Assembly: GCA_005881615.1 (NCBI GenBank)
Contig: VBBR01000136.1
Coordinates: 1-32,699, forward strand
Direction: 5' to 3'
DNA length: 32,699 nt
Source: Candidatus Bathyarchaeota archaeon
Lineage (GTDB): Archaea; Thermoproteota; Bathyarchaeia; 40CM-2-53-6
Shown piece after piece: positions 21,923-30,276 of this stretch; within the stretch, counting starts at the first letter, position 1, and the number at the start of each line of letters is the position of its first letter. The position numbers were made by a program, and so were the translations under genes. A model generated the notes under the pieces. The model did not search any database. It was not told the origin of the DNA and saw only the letters and a list, made by a program, of their open reading frames with translations.

Positions 21923-23353
21923 ATGACATCGCACAGAGAAGCGCCCAAAATCTCTAGGGATCCAGTGGCTGACAACACCGACCTCTACGCCTTTGTTAGC
22001 CCGGACAAGCCTGACACTGCAACTATCCTAGCTAACTACATTCCGTTGGAGGAACCAGCGGGAGGCCCCAACTTCAACACCTTCGGGGACGACGTGCTCT
22101 ACGAGATAGTAATAGACAATAACGGGGACGGAGTCGAAGACATAACCTACCAGTTCAGATTCAACACCAAGATCGGGAACCCTGACACTTTCCTCTACAA
22201 CACCGGACCCATTGGATCCCTCACGGACCCCTCCTGGAACGTGAAACAATCCTACTCAGTCACAAAAGTGGTTGGACCCCGAAGGACTGGCGTATCCACG
22301 ATTCTAGGCAGAAACCTCCCAACTCCGCCCGTCAACATCGGACCAAGGTCAACACCGAACTATGCGAATCTCGCAAACGCGGCCATAAACACTTTGAGCG
22401 ATGGCTCGACCGTGTTCGCCGGCCAGAGAGACGAAGCGTTTTTCGTAGATCTTGGATCGATATTTGACCTCGGAGCTCTGAGACCTGTCCAGAATTTCCA
22501 CCTCATACCCACACCGGCGGCGACAGGCGTTGACGCCACAAAGGGGTTCAGCGTTCATAGTATCGCAATACAAGTAGCCAAGAAGCAACTGACGTCGGAC
22601 GGATCAAACCCCACTGACCCGCTGGGAAGGAATTCAACGATCGGAATATGGGCATCAGCAAGTAGACGAAGGGCAGCCATCCTTCCGACCGATGGAGACG
22701 ACAACCAATCAGGCGACAACCAGTCTGACGGAGTCGTCACCGGACCCTTTACGCAAGTGTCCCGGCTAGGAATGCCTCTGATCAATGAGGTAATCATCCC
22801 GTTGGGGAAGAAAGACTTCTGGAACACTTCGCTCCCTAGGTTCGACTCTCAGTTCCTCAAATATTACCAGACACCAGAGCTTCAGAAACTACTCCCTGTG
22901 CTCTACCCCGGAGTTTTCCCGAACTTGGCATCTGTAACGGAAGCGCGCGCAGACCTCATCGCAATACTCCTGACAGGAATACCAGCGGGCATAATTGCAG
23001 GGTTCCAGAACTTCACAGGACCCCTACAGGCTGACTACCTCCGCCTCAACCTTGCAATTCCTCCGAATACGACGAACCCCAACCGGCTAGGACTAGTTGG
23101 CGGAGACCCCGCAGGATTCCCCAACGGCCGAAGAGTGCTGGACGATGTCGTGGACATTGAGATCAAGGCGATAGCCGGCGCGACCTTACCACTGGTAGAC
23201 AAGAACTTCACGACAGACGGCGCAGTAAGTCTAGTGACGCAGGGCATCCTGGCAGGCAACCCTGTCCAGCCACCAAATACCGAGTCGTTCCTGTCGGTAT
23301 TTCCCTACCTCCCGCACCCAGTCCCCGGCTACGAACACTCCCACGACCCATAA
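21923..23353 (+). CDS. DUF4331 family protein
   Basis: A 476-residue protein starting at ATG, 3 bases after the Tat-signal gene. It begins MTSHREAPKISRDPVADNTDLYAFVSPD, the N-terminal signature of DUF4331 proteins (SHREAP, then the D-x-T-D-x-Y pattern), and continues with the family's beta-rich repeats (DGVEDITYQFRFNT). DUF4331 proteins are usually secreted or periplasmic, and their function is unknown. This one starts directly at the mature domain with no signal peptide, while the preceding small protein has one. It may be exported together with that protein. Two NQSGDNQSDG-like repeats near residues 260-270 are a local oddity. Confidence 0.88.
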   Translation: MTSHREAPKISRDPVADNTDLYAFVSPDKPDTATILANYIPLEEPAGGPNFNTFGDDVLYEIVIDNNGDGVEDITYQFRFNTKIGNPDTFLYNTGPIGSLTDPSWNVKQSYSVTKVVGPRRTGVSTILGRNLPTPPVNIGPRSTPNYANLANAAINTLSDGSTVFAGQRDEAFFVDLGSIFDLGALRPVQNFHLIPTPAATGVDATKGFSVHSIAIQVAKKQLTSDGSNPTDPLGRNSTIGIWASASRRRAAILPTDGDDNQSGDNQSDGVVTGPFTQVSRLGMPLINEVIIPLGKKDFWNTSLPRFDSQFLKYYQTPELQKLLPVLYPGVFPNLASVTEARADLIAILLTGIPAGIIAGFQNFTGPLQADYLRLNLAIPPNTTNPNRLGLVGGDPAGFPNGRRVLDDVVDIEIKAIAGATLPLVDKNFTTDGAVSLVTQGILAGNPVQPPNTESFLSVFPYLPHPVPGYEHSHDP

Positions 23354-23364
23354 ACTGGAACAAA

Positions 23365-23385
23365 GTGTGGCCTTTCTGGCCGCAC
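23365..23385 (+). terminator. Stem-loop after the DUF4331 gene
   Basis: GTGTGGCC-TTTCT-GGCCGCAC forms an eight-pair stem with one G-T wobble, 11 bases after the stop codon. There is no run of T after it, so it may be a 3'-end stabiliser rather than an intrinsic terminator. Confidence 0.35.
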
Positions 23386-23471
23386 TCACCATTGTTTCTC
23401 CAGCCAATTCTAGAACCTACCGCGTCCCCCCTCTATGCCCGTTAAGTCGAGAGGCTTCTCATCCCGCACGC

Positions 23472-23529
23472 AATGATTCGGCAGATCGCAGATCTACGCT
23501 AGATCAGAACTAGCTTTCAGAGAATCATT
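23472..23529. promoter_or_regulatory. Inverted repeats upstream of purA
   Basis: AATGATTC at 23472-23479 and GAATCATT at 23522-23529 are an exact inverted pair. Within them GCTAG-ATCAGAA-CTAGC (23498-23514) is another, and AGATC appears three times. They lie immediately before the TATA-like CTTATT at 23538, where an operator would be expected. No regulator is known for them. Confidence 0.3.
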
Positions 23530-23575
23530 TCAAAAGTCTTATTCTACCGTAGTTCTACTCTACTCGGAAACCAGT

Positions 23576-24625
23576 TTGCCCTGCACCGTCATTGTCGGCG
23601 GATTCTTCGGAGACGAAGGGAAGGGAAAGATAGCCGCCTATCTTGCAATGAAGGACAAGCCCGACTTATGCGTCAGGGGCGGGAACGGACCCAACGCCGG
23701 CCACACTGTGATCCACGGTGGAGTCCAGTACTCCCTCAGGCTCATCCCAAGCGGCTTTGTCAACCGCTCAACACGACTTCTCATTGGACCCGGAGTCCCC
23801 GTTGACCCGACCGTACTGCTCGACGAGCTCCGGAAAACCGACTCAGAGCGAAGATTCGAGGTTGACAATCAGTGTCCCATCGTTGAACCACGCCACAAAG
23901 AGCAGGAATCACGATCAGACCATCTCTCAAAGAAAGTGGGCTCTACCAAGAGCGGAGTAGGAGCATGTAACGCAGAACGAGCCTTGAGAATGGTGAAATT
24001 GGCTCAGCAGATTCCAAGCCTCAAACCGTATGTAGGCGACACAGTCGGGGAAATTCAGGAAGCGCTTGCACAAAACAAGTACGTTGTGATTGAAGGGACC
24101 CAGGGCACCTTTCTCAGTCTTTATCACGGAACTTACCCATATGTCACATCCAAGGATACGACTGCTTCAGCGGCTTGCGCTGATGTCGGGGTCGGTCCCA
24201 CTCAAGTTGACGATGTCATAGTCATCTTCAAGGCATACGTAACACGAGTAGGCGAAGGACCACTTGAAGGCCAACTAGATCGCGAGGAAGTCGCACGCCG
24301 CGGTTGGACAGAGTTTGGAACTGTTACCGGACGAGAGAGAAGAGCCGCACCTTTCGATTTCAGGCTCGCAAGAAGAGCCGTTCAACTTAACGGGGCCACT
24401 CAGATAGCGTTAACCAAGCTCGACGTACTCTTCCCTAGCGCCAAGGGAGCCCACGAGTTAGCAGACCTTGACGAGAAGGCGAGGACGTTCATATCAAAGA
24501 TCGAACAAGAGACAGGCGTGCCAGTCACTCTGATCGGAACCGGTCCGGCCGAGGCCGATATCATAGATCTGAGAAACTCGAACAAACCCATTAAGGCGAA
24601 GCCGTTGCTGGTTCAGCGAAGGTAA
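23576..24625 (+). CDS. purA: Adenylosuccinate synthetase, archaeal short form
   Basis: A 349-residue enzyme starting at TTG, matching the short archaeal form that is about 80-100 residues smaller than bacterial PurA. The GTP-binding P-loop-like GGFFGDEGKGKI (8-19) and GNGPNAGHTV (36-45) are present. The IMP-site segment EGTQGTFLSLYHGTYPYVT (about 174-192) and TEFGTVTGRERR are conserved, as is the guanine-binding ALTKLDVL. It joins IMP and aspartate using GTP in AMP synthesis. It is convergent with an ECF S component after 18 bases. Length and motifs are complete. Confidence 0.95.
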   Translation: MPCTVIVGGFFGDEGKGKIAAYLAMKDKPDLCVRGGNGPNAGHTVIHGGVQYSLRLIPSGFVNRSTRLLIGPGVPVDPTVLLDELRKTDSERRFEVDNQCPIVEPRHKEQESRSDHLSKKVGSTKSGVGACNAERALRMVKLAQQIPSLKPYVGDTVGEIQEALAQNKYVVIEGTQGTFLSLYHGTYPYVTSKDTTASAACADVGVGPTQVDDVIVIFKAYVTRVGEGPLEGQLDREEVARRGWTEFGTVTGRERRAAPFDFRLARRAVQLNGATQIALTKLDVLFPSAKGAHELADLDEKARTFISKIEQETGVPVTLIGTGPAEADIIDLRNSNKPIKAKPLLVQRR

Positions 24626-24643
24626 GGCTCAGAAAGCCCGGAG

Positions 24644-25255
24644 CTATTTACGAGCTCTCAATGGTATCAAAAGCCGTCCTGCAGGAACGAACTTCTCTAG
24701 AAAGATCTTGAACGCCTCGTTACCGACAAGTGCGACGGTTAGGAACCCAATTATGGTCATTTCAAACCATCCCTTAATCAAGACTGGAATGGCCAGGGCA
24801 GGGGCCCAGAAACTGCCCCCAGAGACGAATAAGGGAACGAGATTCTGGAAGTAGAACCACGTGAGCACCGCTTCTGGAATGAACCCGATCCACACGGCAA
24901 GGAGAACGACGTAGCTCCTCTGCCTGTAATCTGACTTGAGCGATTGAGCTATTATTCCGATCGCAAAGCCTGTTATCGCCTTTCCGACAGGAAATAGGAT
25001 AGTTATCGGACCCGTGTTCGATGCGAACATGATAGCTGGACCTATGCCAGCGATCAGTCCGGTGAGAGACCCCAATCTCCAGCCAAAGAAAATAGCCATT
25101 ACTACAATCGGAACACTGGAAAAATCGAGCGCGACCTGGCTAACGCCAGGAGTGGGAATCCGTCCCAACGCGACCGAAACGACCCCCAGTAGGTTGCCTA
25201 AAGCAGCCATTGACGCGACCAAGGCCAACGAGCTGATGGATGTTTTCCTTTCCAA
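24644..25255 (-). CDS. ECF transporter substrate-binding S component, second copy
   Basis: A 203-residue integral membrane protein from TTG 25255 with about six helices. The N-terminal block LALVASMAALGNLLGVVSVALG, the glycine-rich GWRLGSLTGLIAGIGPA and the family-like spacing are typical of ECF S components for vitamins or related nutrients. It is not closely similar by eye to the first S component at 4452-5051. No EcfA or EcfT genes are in the window, so both depend on an energising module elsewhere. It is next to purA (convergent) and cofC (same strand, 73 bases further upstream), so neither context gives the substrate. Confidence 0.75.
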   Translation of the reverse strand: MERKTSISSLALVASMAALGNLLGVVSVALGRIPTPGVSQVALDFSSVPIVVMAIFFGWRLGSLTGLIAGIGPAIMFASNTGPITILFPVGKAITGFAIGIIAQSLKSDYRQRSYVVLLAVWIGFIPEAVLTWFYFQNLVPLFVSGGSFWAPALAIPVLIKGWFEMTIIGFLTVALVGNEAFKIFLEKFVPAGRLLIPLRARK

Positions 25256-25328
25256 GCCTACCGGCTCGGCAATGAGCTACTCATAAAAGAGTTTCTACCC
25301 AAGAATGAGTAGCAAGGCTGGTGCTGAC

Positions 25329-25997
25329 CTACTTGGAGCTTCGGGCAAGGACGTGAAGCAATGTCATTTCTTGAAGACACTTTGCAGTGCGAGTTTTTCC
25401 ATGAGGATCCTTTCTCGCTAGGGCGATCAGATCTTCGAGAGTGTCAACGTCGAACGACAGGCGCGGGTTAGAGATGGAATACACAGCAAATCCTGTCTTC
25501 TGTGCTGCTCTAAGATGTGTGCTAAAGCTCCATCTTCCATACGCAGGTGCTATAATGTTAGGAGGCTCTCGCACCATCACATTGGTTCCGCCCTTCATGG
25601 AAGGGGCCAAGATGACCTTCTCAGCGGGACCTCCGACTGAGTATAGCTCTTTCAAATCCCGTGGTTCTAGCATTGGGATGTCGGCTAACAGGACAGCCAC
25701 AGACGATGCCTTCTCGCGCATAGCAAAGAGGGTTGACTGTCGGATGCCTGCGTTGAGCCCCTGTCCCTCTTGATGGAGAAATGTCCCGTGAGGCAAGTTT
25801 GCCTCTTTCTCGACATTGGGGTCAGGGGAGACAACTAGGACTCGGCTGAAAAGCTGAGACTCTTTGACTGCAGCTAACACGTCTTCCAATAGTGCAAGGA
25901 TGAGTTTCTCCTTGTCTTCTGGACTAAGGGAGCGGGCAAGCCTGCTCTTGCTTTCGACCAGCCCTTTGACTGGAATGATTGCAAGGTTTCCCGTCAA
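25329..25997 (-). CDS. cofC: 2-phospho-L-lactate guanylyltransferase CofC
   Basis: A 222-residue nucleotidyltransferase for coenzyme F420 synthesis, which activates 2-phospholactate (or phosphoenolpyruvate or phosphoglycerate in some lineages) with GTP. The N-terminal IPVKGLVESKSRLA (8-21) is the nucleotide-binding signature, ADIPML is the metal-binding motif, and GGTNVMV with YGRWSFSTHL is typical of CofC. TTG start, overlapping the TGA of cofD (TTGA), so the two are coupled. The product is used by CofD. Exact substrate choice cannot be read. Confidence 0.92.
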   Translation of the reverse strand: MTGNLAIIPVKGLVESKSRLARSLSPEDKEKLILALLEDVLAAVKESQLFSRVLVVSPDPNVEKEANLPHGTFLHQEGQGLNAGIRQSTLFAMREKASSVAVLLADIPMLEPRDLKELYSVGGPAEKVILAPSMKGGTNVMVREPPNIIAPAYGRWSFSTHLRAAQKTGFAVYSISNPRLSFDVDTLEDLIALARKDPHGKTRTAKCLQEMTLLHVLARSSK

Positions 25998-26932
25998 AGA
26001 GTCTCCGCCAGCCTCAGGGTATCTTCTGCCAACCTGGCCCTCGCTGCCGATGAATCCATTATTGTCTGGGTCGATGCTACCTTCATTCCAAGGCTGCTAA
26101 TCTTGGAAGCAACAGACTTGTCGACCTCATCGATCACGAAGCCTCTCAAGAGCCCCTTGTAGAGCTGGGCCACCCCGAGGGGCGAGACTTCCAATCCCAA
26201 GTGGCGCATGATACGATCCAATGGACCCTTTATCGACCTTCCCCCAACGATCGGACTGATACCGAGAATCCGGCCCTTGGTCTTCGCTAGAGCATTGCGA
26301 ATTCCGGGGATGGCGAGTATTGGTCCGATGCTAAGGATGGGGTTGCTGGGGCAGAGTATGATGACTTCCGATTTTTCTATCGACTCTACAACGCCTGGAG
26401 CCGGTAGCGCCACGGTTGCGCCCTCGTAGCTCACATCTTCCACGTTATCCTCGAACTTTCTCTTGACAAAATACTCCTGGAAATCCAGTAGTCCGGCAGA
26501 AGTCTTGATCTTGGTAGCCACCATCTGGTCAGTCATAGGCAGGATCCTGACCTTCACGCCCAGGAACATTCGAATTTTCTCAGTCAACTCCGATTGGCTG
26601 AATCCCTGTTGGAGAAAGGCTGTCCTGAGAAGGTGCGTTGCGAAATCTCTGTCACCTATCCGGAACCATGTTTCCGCAGAATAGCGTTCGAGCTGCGCCA
26701 TGCAGTTGTACGTGTCCCCTGCGATCCCGTACCCCTTCTCTTTGTCAACAATACCCGCGAGAGTGTAAATGACTATGTCAATGTCGGGGCTAATGTGTAC
26801 ACCAAGATAATCAAGGTCGTCTCCAGTGTTAACGATCGCCGTGACCTTTTCCGGCGGATAGACTTGCGCAAGGCCGTCCAAGAAACGTGCCGCTACTACC
26901 CCGCCTGCGAGGCATACAACTGATCTGAACAT
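25994..26932 (-). CDS. cofD: 2-phospho-L-lactate transferase CofD
   Basis: A 312-residue transferase that joins the activated phospholactyl group to the deazaflavin Fo to make F420-0. The N-terminal LAGGVVAARFLDGLAQV (8-24) and NTGDDLDYLGVHISPDIDI (35-53) are the CofD signatures; LCPSNPILSIGPILAI is a typical nucleotide-contacting segment. ATG start. With cofC it forms a two-gene unit, and the presence of both marks this organism as an F420 user. Fo synthase and the glutamyl ligase are not in the window. Confidence 0.94.
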   Translation of the reverse strand: MFRSVVCLAGGVVAARFLDGLAQVYPPEKVTAIVNTGDDLDYLGVHISPDIDIVIYTLAGIVDKEKGYGIAGDTYNCMAQLERYSAETWFRIGDRDFATHLLRTAFLQQGFSQSELTEKIRMFLGVKVRILPMTDQMVATKIKTSAGLLDFQEYFVKRKFEDNVEDVSYEGATVALPAPGVVESIEKSEVIILCPSNPILSIGPILAIPGIRNALAKTKGRILGISPIVGGRSIKGPLDRIMRHLGLEVSPLGVAQLYKGLLRGFVIDEVDKSVASKISSLGMKVASTQTIMDSSAARARLAEDTLRLAETL

Positions 26933-26982
26933 GCTGAAGCGCCTGCGAGAGGGCTTGCGCCAAGCCAGCCTCTAGATAAAGA

Positions 26983-27375
26983 CTAGCGCTTCTTCGCACC
27001 AGCTTTTTCGAGAATATGGTGCGCTTGCCTCAACTTGTAGACCGTTGTCCTGAGATATTGGTACCCTTCCAAGGGAGATTTGCCGCGAAGCTCTGTCGCG
27101 TGACGCAGCGATTCCGAAGATTCCTTGACCAGCGGGATAGGCTCAGCGTTCCTCTTTCGCACTGGGGCAGGGGGATCCACGTCCTCAAGGTTGTATGTGA
27201 GGGAATAGAGGAGGCTACTGTATTCGGCGGCTTCCTCGGCCAACCAGACCTTCTTTTCGAGGTCCGTCCCATCTCTGGACACATGATCGAGAACAGCGTC
27301 GAGCTTGGCTCTCGCTTCCTCCAAAGCCTGGCCCGCTTTCTCCTCTAGCATTCGCTGTTCTTCAGCAGCATCCAT
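26983..27375 (-). CDS. Helical, coiled-coil protein of unknown function
   Basis: A 130-residue protein from ATG 27375 (a TTG at 27378 would add one residue). It is rich in Glu, Lys, Arg, Ala and Leu, with heptad-like spacing in residues 1-50 and again at 90-130 and a proline-rich linker (DPPAPVRKRNAEPIP) between. No motif of a known family was seen. It lies 50 bases upstream of cofD on the same strand and 19 bases downstream of glmS, so it is probably in one run with glmS. A structural or regulatory role is possible but unsupported. Confidence 0.68.
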   Translation of the reverse strand: MDAAEEQRMLEEKAGQALEEARAKLDAVLDHVSRDGTDLEKKVWLAEEAAEYSSLLYSLTYNLEDVDPPAPVRKRNAEPIPLVKESSESLRHATELRGKSPLEGYQYLRTTVYKLRQAHHILEKAGAKKR

Positions 27376-27394
27376 CAACGCGACCTTTAAGCGA

Positions 27395-29221
27395 CTATTC
27401 TACCGTGACGCTCTTAGCCAGATTTCTTGGATAGTCTGGGTCGTGGCCTAGAATTACCGACATGTAGTACGCTAGGAGTTGAAGGGGAACGACGTAGACA
27501 ATTGGGGTTGCGAGGGATGGGAGAGATTCGGGTATTTCGATTACATCGTCAGAAAGGTTTCGGATCTCTGCATCCCCTTCTTCTATGATCGAGATTATTC
27601 TTGCTCCGCGTGCCTTCATCTCCATAATGTTGCCGATTATTTTCTTGTGAGTCTCATCCCTCGGGGCCACGAATACTACTGGAAATCCTTCTTCGACAAG
27701 TGCGATGAAGCCGTGCTTGCTCTCGCCTGCCGGATACGCCATTGCTGGGATGTAGCTTAGCTCTAGGAGTTTCAATCGTCCTTCCAGGGAAGTGGGGACG
27801 CTGATTCCCCTGCCGAGGAAGCAAATACTGGATGCGCTGCTACAGCTTTCGGCAATCTTTTTCACGTTTTCAACAGCCGTCGTCAACAAGCTCTGTATGA
27901 TAGCAGGGGTCCGGTGGATAGCGTCTTCTAGTTCGCTGATCTCTTTCGATGAGACTTCCCCTTTCTTTCTGCCGATCGCGATCGCGAGTCTGAGGAGAAC
28001 TGTGACCTGTGAAGTGAACGCTTTTGTTGAGGCGACTCCGATCTCCGGTCCCGCGTTCTGTCCGATATACACGTCGGACAATCGCATCAACGTAGAACCG
28101 AGGACGTTTGTTATGCTGACAATTGAGGCTCCCCTGGCCTTCGCGTCTCTAACCGCGTTTAGAGTGTCCATGGTCTCGCCGGACTGGCTTACAGCGAGGA
28201 TTGCTGTTTTGGAGTCGACGAGGTCTAGGGCTTCGTCTGAGAACTCGGATGCCACTACGACTCGAACGTTCATTCCGGCTAGTTTCATGAGCGCTTGTGC
28301 TCCTACGAGCCCGGCGTGGTAGGATGTTCCGCAGGCGACGATGAACACTTTCTCCGCGTCCATCAGCTTGCTTGCGAGAAGATCATAGTAGATTTCGTGG
28401 GTTCCCACCGCATCCCTTATCGTATGCACTTGCTCGTGGATTTCTTTGAGCATGAAATGTGGGAAACCCTGTTTCTTGGCGGACTCTGGGTCCCAAGTTA
28501 TTGTGATAGGATCTCTCTTCACCGCGACCCCGTTCTTCGCTTTGAGAATCTTGATCCCGTTCGGGTCGAGAAGGGCCATTTCTCCCTCTTCAAGTATCAA
28601 CGCTCTCCGGGTCAAGGGTAGGAAAGCGGCTATGTCACTGGCGCAATAATATTCGCCATCTCCTAGTCCAAGGACGAGAGGGCTTTCTTGGCGGGCGCAG
28701 AGAATAGTTTTCGGTTTCTCCACACTTGTCAGGACGATGGAGTAGGCTCCTTCCAGACGATTGATGGTCTTCCTGAATGACTCTTCTAGGCTGAGTCCTT
28801 GGCTGAGATATTCCTCAACCATGTGGGGGACAACTTCAGTATCTGTTCGAGAGGCGAACCGGTGTCCCTTGGATTCTAGCTCGCGTTTGAGGTCGAGATA
28901 GTTCTCTATGATACCATTGTGGACGACGGCAATTCGGGATTTACAATCGACAAGAGGATGAGAGTTTTCCTTGACTGGCCTGCCGTGTGTCGCCCACCGA
29001 GTGTGTCCAACGCCCACTGGTCCCGGTAGAAGGTCGAGGTTATACTTGGCATGGACTTCGTCGAGTCGTCCGCTATCCTTCTTCACCGTCAGGGTCCCAT
29101 CGGATATGGTCACCTCGCCGACAGAGTCGTAGCCCCGATATTCTAGGCGTTTGAGGGCGGCGTGGATGAGCGGAGCGGCTTCTTTACCGTCGTGGAGGAC
29201 GCACCCGAATATTCCACACAA
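27395..29221 (-). CDS. glmS: Glutamine-fructose-6-phosphate aminotransferase (isomerising)
   Basis: A 608-residue GlmS, near the 609 residues of E. coli. The N-terminal glutaminase begins CGIFGCV, and its cysteine must be the first residue after Met removal; this fixes the start at the TTG at 29221. The frame is open 10 codons further upstream to an ATG at 29251, but that would bury the cysteine and would overlap the TATA box. HTRWATHG, NGIIEN and GRTDTE-like (SRTDTEVVPH) are glutaminase motifs; two SIS isomerase domains follow, with CGTSYHAG, SQSGETMDT and the C-terminal LAKSVTVE. It makes glucosamine-6-P for amino-sugar and glycan synthesis. Confidence 0.95.
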   Translation of the reverse strand: MCGIFGCVLHDGKEAAPLIHAALKRLEYRGYDSVGEVTISDGTLTVKKDSGRLDEVHAKYNLDLLPGPVGVGHTRWATHGRPVKENSHPLVDCKSRIAVVHNGIIENYLDLKRELESKGHRFASRTDTEVVPHMVEEYLSQGLSLEESFRKTINRLEGAYSIVLTSVEKPKTILCARQESPLVLGLGDGEYYCASDIAAFLPLTRRALILEEGEMALLDPNGIKILKAKNGVAVKRDPITITWDPESAKKQGFPHFMLKEIHEQVHTIRDAVGTHEIYYDLLASKLMDAEKVFIVACGTSYHAGLVGAQALMKLAGMNVRVVVASEFSDEALDLVDSKTAILAVSQSGETMDTLNAVRDAKARGASIVSITNVLGSTLMRLSDVYIGQNAGPEIGVASTKAFTSQVTVLLRLAIAIGRKKGEVSSKEISELEDAIHRTPAIIQSLLTTAVENVKKIAESCSSASSICFLGRGISVPTSLEGRLKLLELSYIPAMAYPAGESKHGFIALVEEGFPVVFVAPRDETHKKIIGNIMEMKARGARIISIIEEGDAEIRNLSDDVIEIPESLPSLATPIVYVVPLQLLAYYMSVILGHDPDYPRNLAKSVTVE

Positions 29222-29248
29222 GGACGCTGCCCTAGGGAGGCAGGTTGG

Positions 29249-29257
29249 CATTAAGAG
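29249..29257 (-). promoter_or_regulatory. TATA box for glmS
   Basis: CTTAATGCC on the reverse strand, centred about 32 bases before the TTG at 29221. It supports that TTG over the ATG at 29251, which lies inside it. The gap 29258-29571 shows no gene that can be supported. Confidence 0.4.
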
Positions 29258-29571
29258 TTCTTGAACGAATCACGAAGGGCGCGGCGCGGGAAAGTCAGCT
29301 ATCCCGGGGGGTCGCATAATAGTTAGCTGAAAACAGTAGTTACCGGAAAAGAAGAGTTAGCAACAGGAAATGTCTGCGAAATGAGTCGTGAGCAAAGTAG
29401 CATCTTTGGGGGCCATAGACCGATTTGGTTTCGAATTACCCCGGCATGTATCTTCAGCCCGCTCGAAGAAGGTCGGGGTAGAACTTCTCGTGCATGTTCG
29501 CAATAAGGGTGACAGTGCCTTGCTATAGGATATTTTCTACGAAAAAAAGTACAATGGATGTTCGAGTGGCA

Positions 29572-29582
29572 TATCATAATAA
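29572..29582 (+). promoter_or_regulatory. TATA box for the 29616 gene
   Basis: TATCATAATAA centred about 39 bases before the ATG at 29616. Confidence 0.4.
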
Positions 29583-29615
29583 CCAGTCGCTTCAACGCCT
29601 AACCGGGTCCAGCAT

Positions 29616-30143
29616 ATGGCTGCTGATGCTACATTCATCGTTCTATTGATCCTCCATGTTGGCGCGATAGTAGCTTGGATGGGAGGCGCTGCGTTATTCG
29701 TCTCCGTGATTATTCCCTCACTCTCGAAAATGTCTCCGACCTCCAGAGCTGAATTTGTCCAGTCCGCCCTACCGAGGTACCTTAGGTTCATTACCGGAAG
29801 CTCGATCCTCGCGATAGTGGCCGGACTGGTCCTCTACGGGTATGCGACGACCCAGACAACAAGCTCATTTGCCCTTGCCGAGCCGGGACTCATGTACATC
29901 AATGCAGGGGCTGTACTAGGCTTAATTGTCCTCATCATTGCCCTCGGAATCCTAGTCCCAGCAGGCCGAAAATTCATTTCACTGACAAAGCAAGCTCAGA
30001 AACCTCCAGCACAATCATCGGCTCAAGATCCGATGGCAGCGCAACTCGCGAGCCTCCAGAAGAGAATGGGGATAGCTGGACGCTTGGGAGTGGCCTTGCT
30101 AGGGATTGCGCTGATCCTGATGGTCATCGGCGCCAGTATCTAG
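29616..30143 (+). CDS. Four-helix membrane protein, CopD/DUF2269-like
   Basis: A 175-residue protein starting at ATG with four hydrophobic helices (about residues 5-32, 55-76, 90-113 and 150-174) and a polar stretch with PPAQSSAQDP (about residues 128-138) between the third and fourth. The pattern VLLILHVGAIVAWMGGAALFV at the N-terminus, with a membrane histidine (His14), recalls the CopD/DUF2269 group of small membrane proteins. No copper-binding motif beyond the histidine is clear. The function is unknown. It is a single gene with its own promoter and precedes lysC by 133 bases. Confidence 0.72.
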   Translation: MAADATFIVLLILHVGAIVAWMGGAALFVSVIIPSLSKMSPTSRAEFVQSALPRYLRFITGSSILAIVAGLVLYGYATTQTTSSFALAEPGLMYINAGAVLGLIVLIIALGILVPAGRKFISLTKQAQKPPAQSSAQDPMAAQLASLQKRMGIAGRLGVALLGIALILMVIGASI

Positions 30144-30182
30144 ACACGATCGCAAAACCAGGAAAAACGCCCACCTTCTTCT

Positions 30183-30196
30183 TCTTCTCGAGAAGA
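30183..30196. promoter_or_regulatory. 14-base perfect palindrome upstream of lysC
   Basis: TCTTCTCGAGAAGA is its own reverse complement and lies about 28 bases before the lysC TATA box, preceded by a run of C and T. It could be an operator for the lysC-asd operon, or a short stem at the end of the upstream transcript. Confidence 0.4.
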
Positions 30197-30223
30197 GGAC
30201 GTGCGGGAACGGTTTCCATAACG

Positions 30224-30232
30224 CTAAATAAG
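30224..30232 (+). promoter_or_regulatory. TATA box for lysC-asd
   Basis: CTAAATAAG about 49 bases before the GTG at 30277; transcription would begin near 30255. Confidence 0.4.
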
Positions 30233-30276
30233 CGGGCAGCCTAGTTGGAACTCATCTCTGGTGTGAACGGGGATGG

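Noticed and set aside
29323-29595. A 90-residue reverse frame in the gap before the 29616 gene
   Set aside because: It has no motif, an unusual mix of Cys, His and Pro, and lies across the TATA box of the forward gene. I see no supported gene in 29258-29571.
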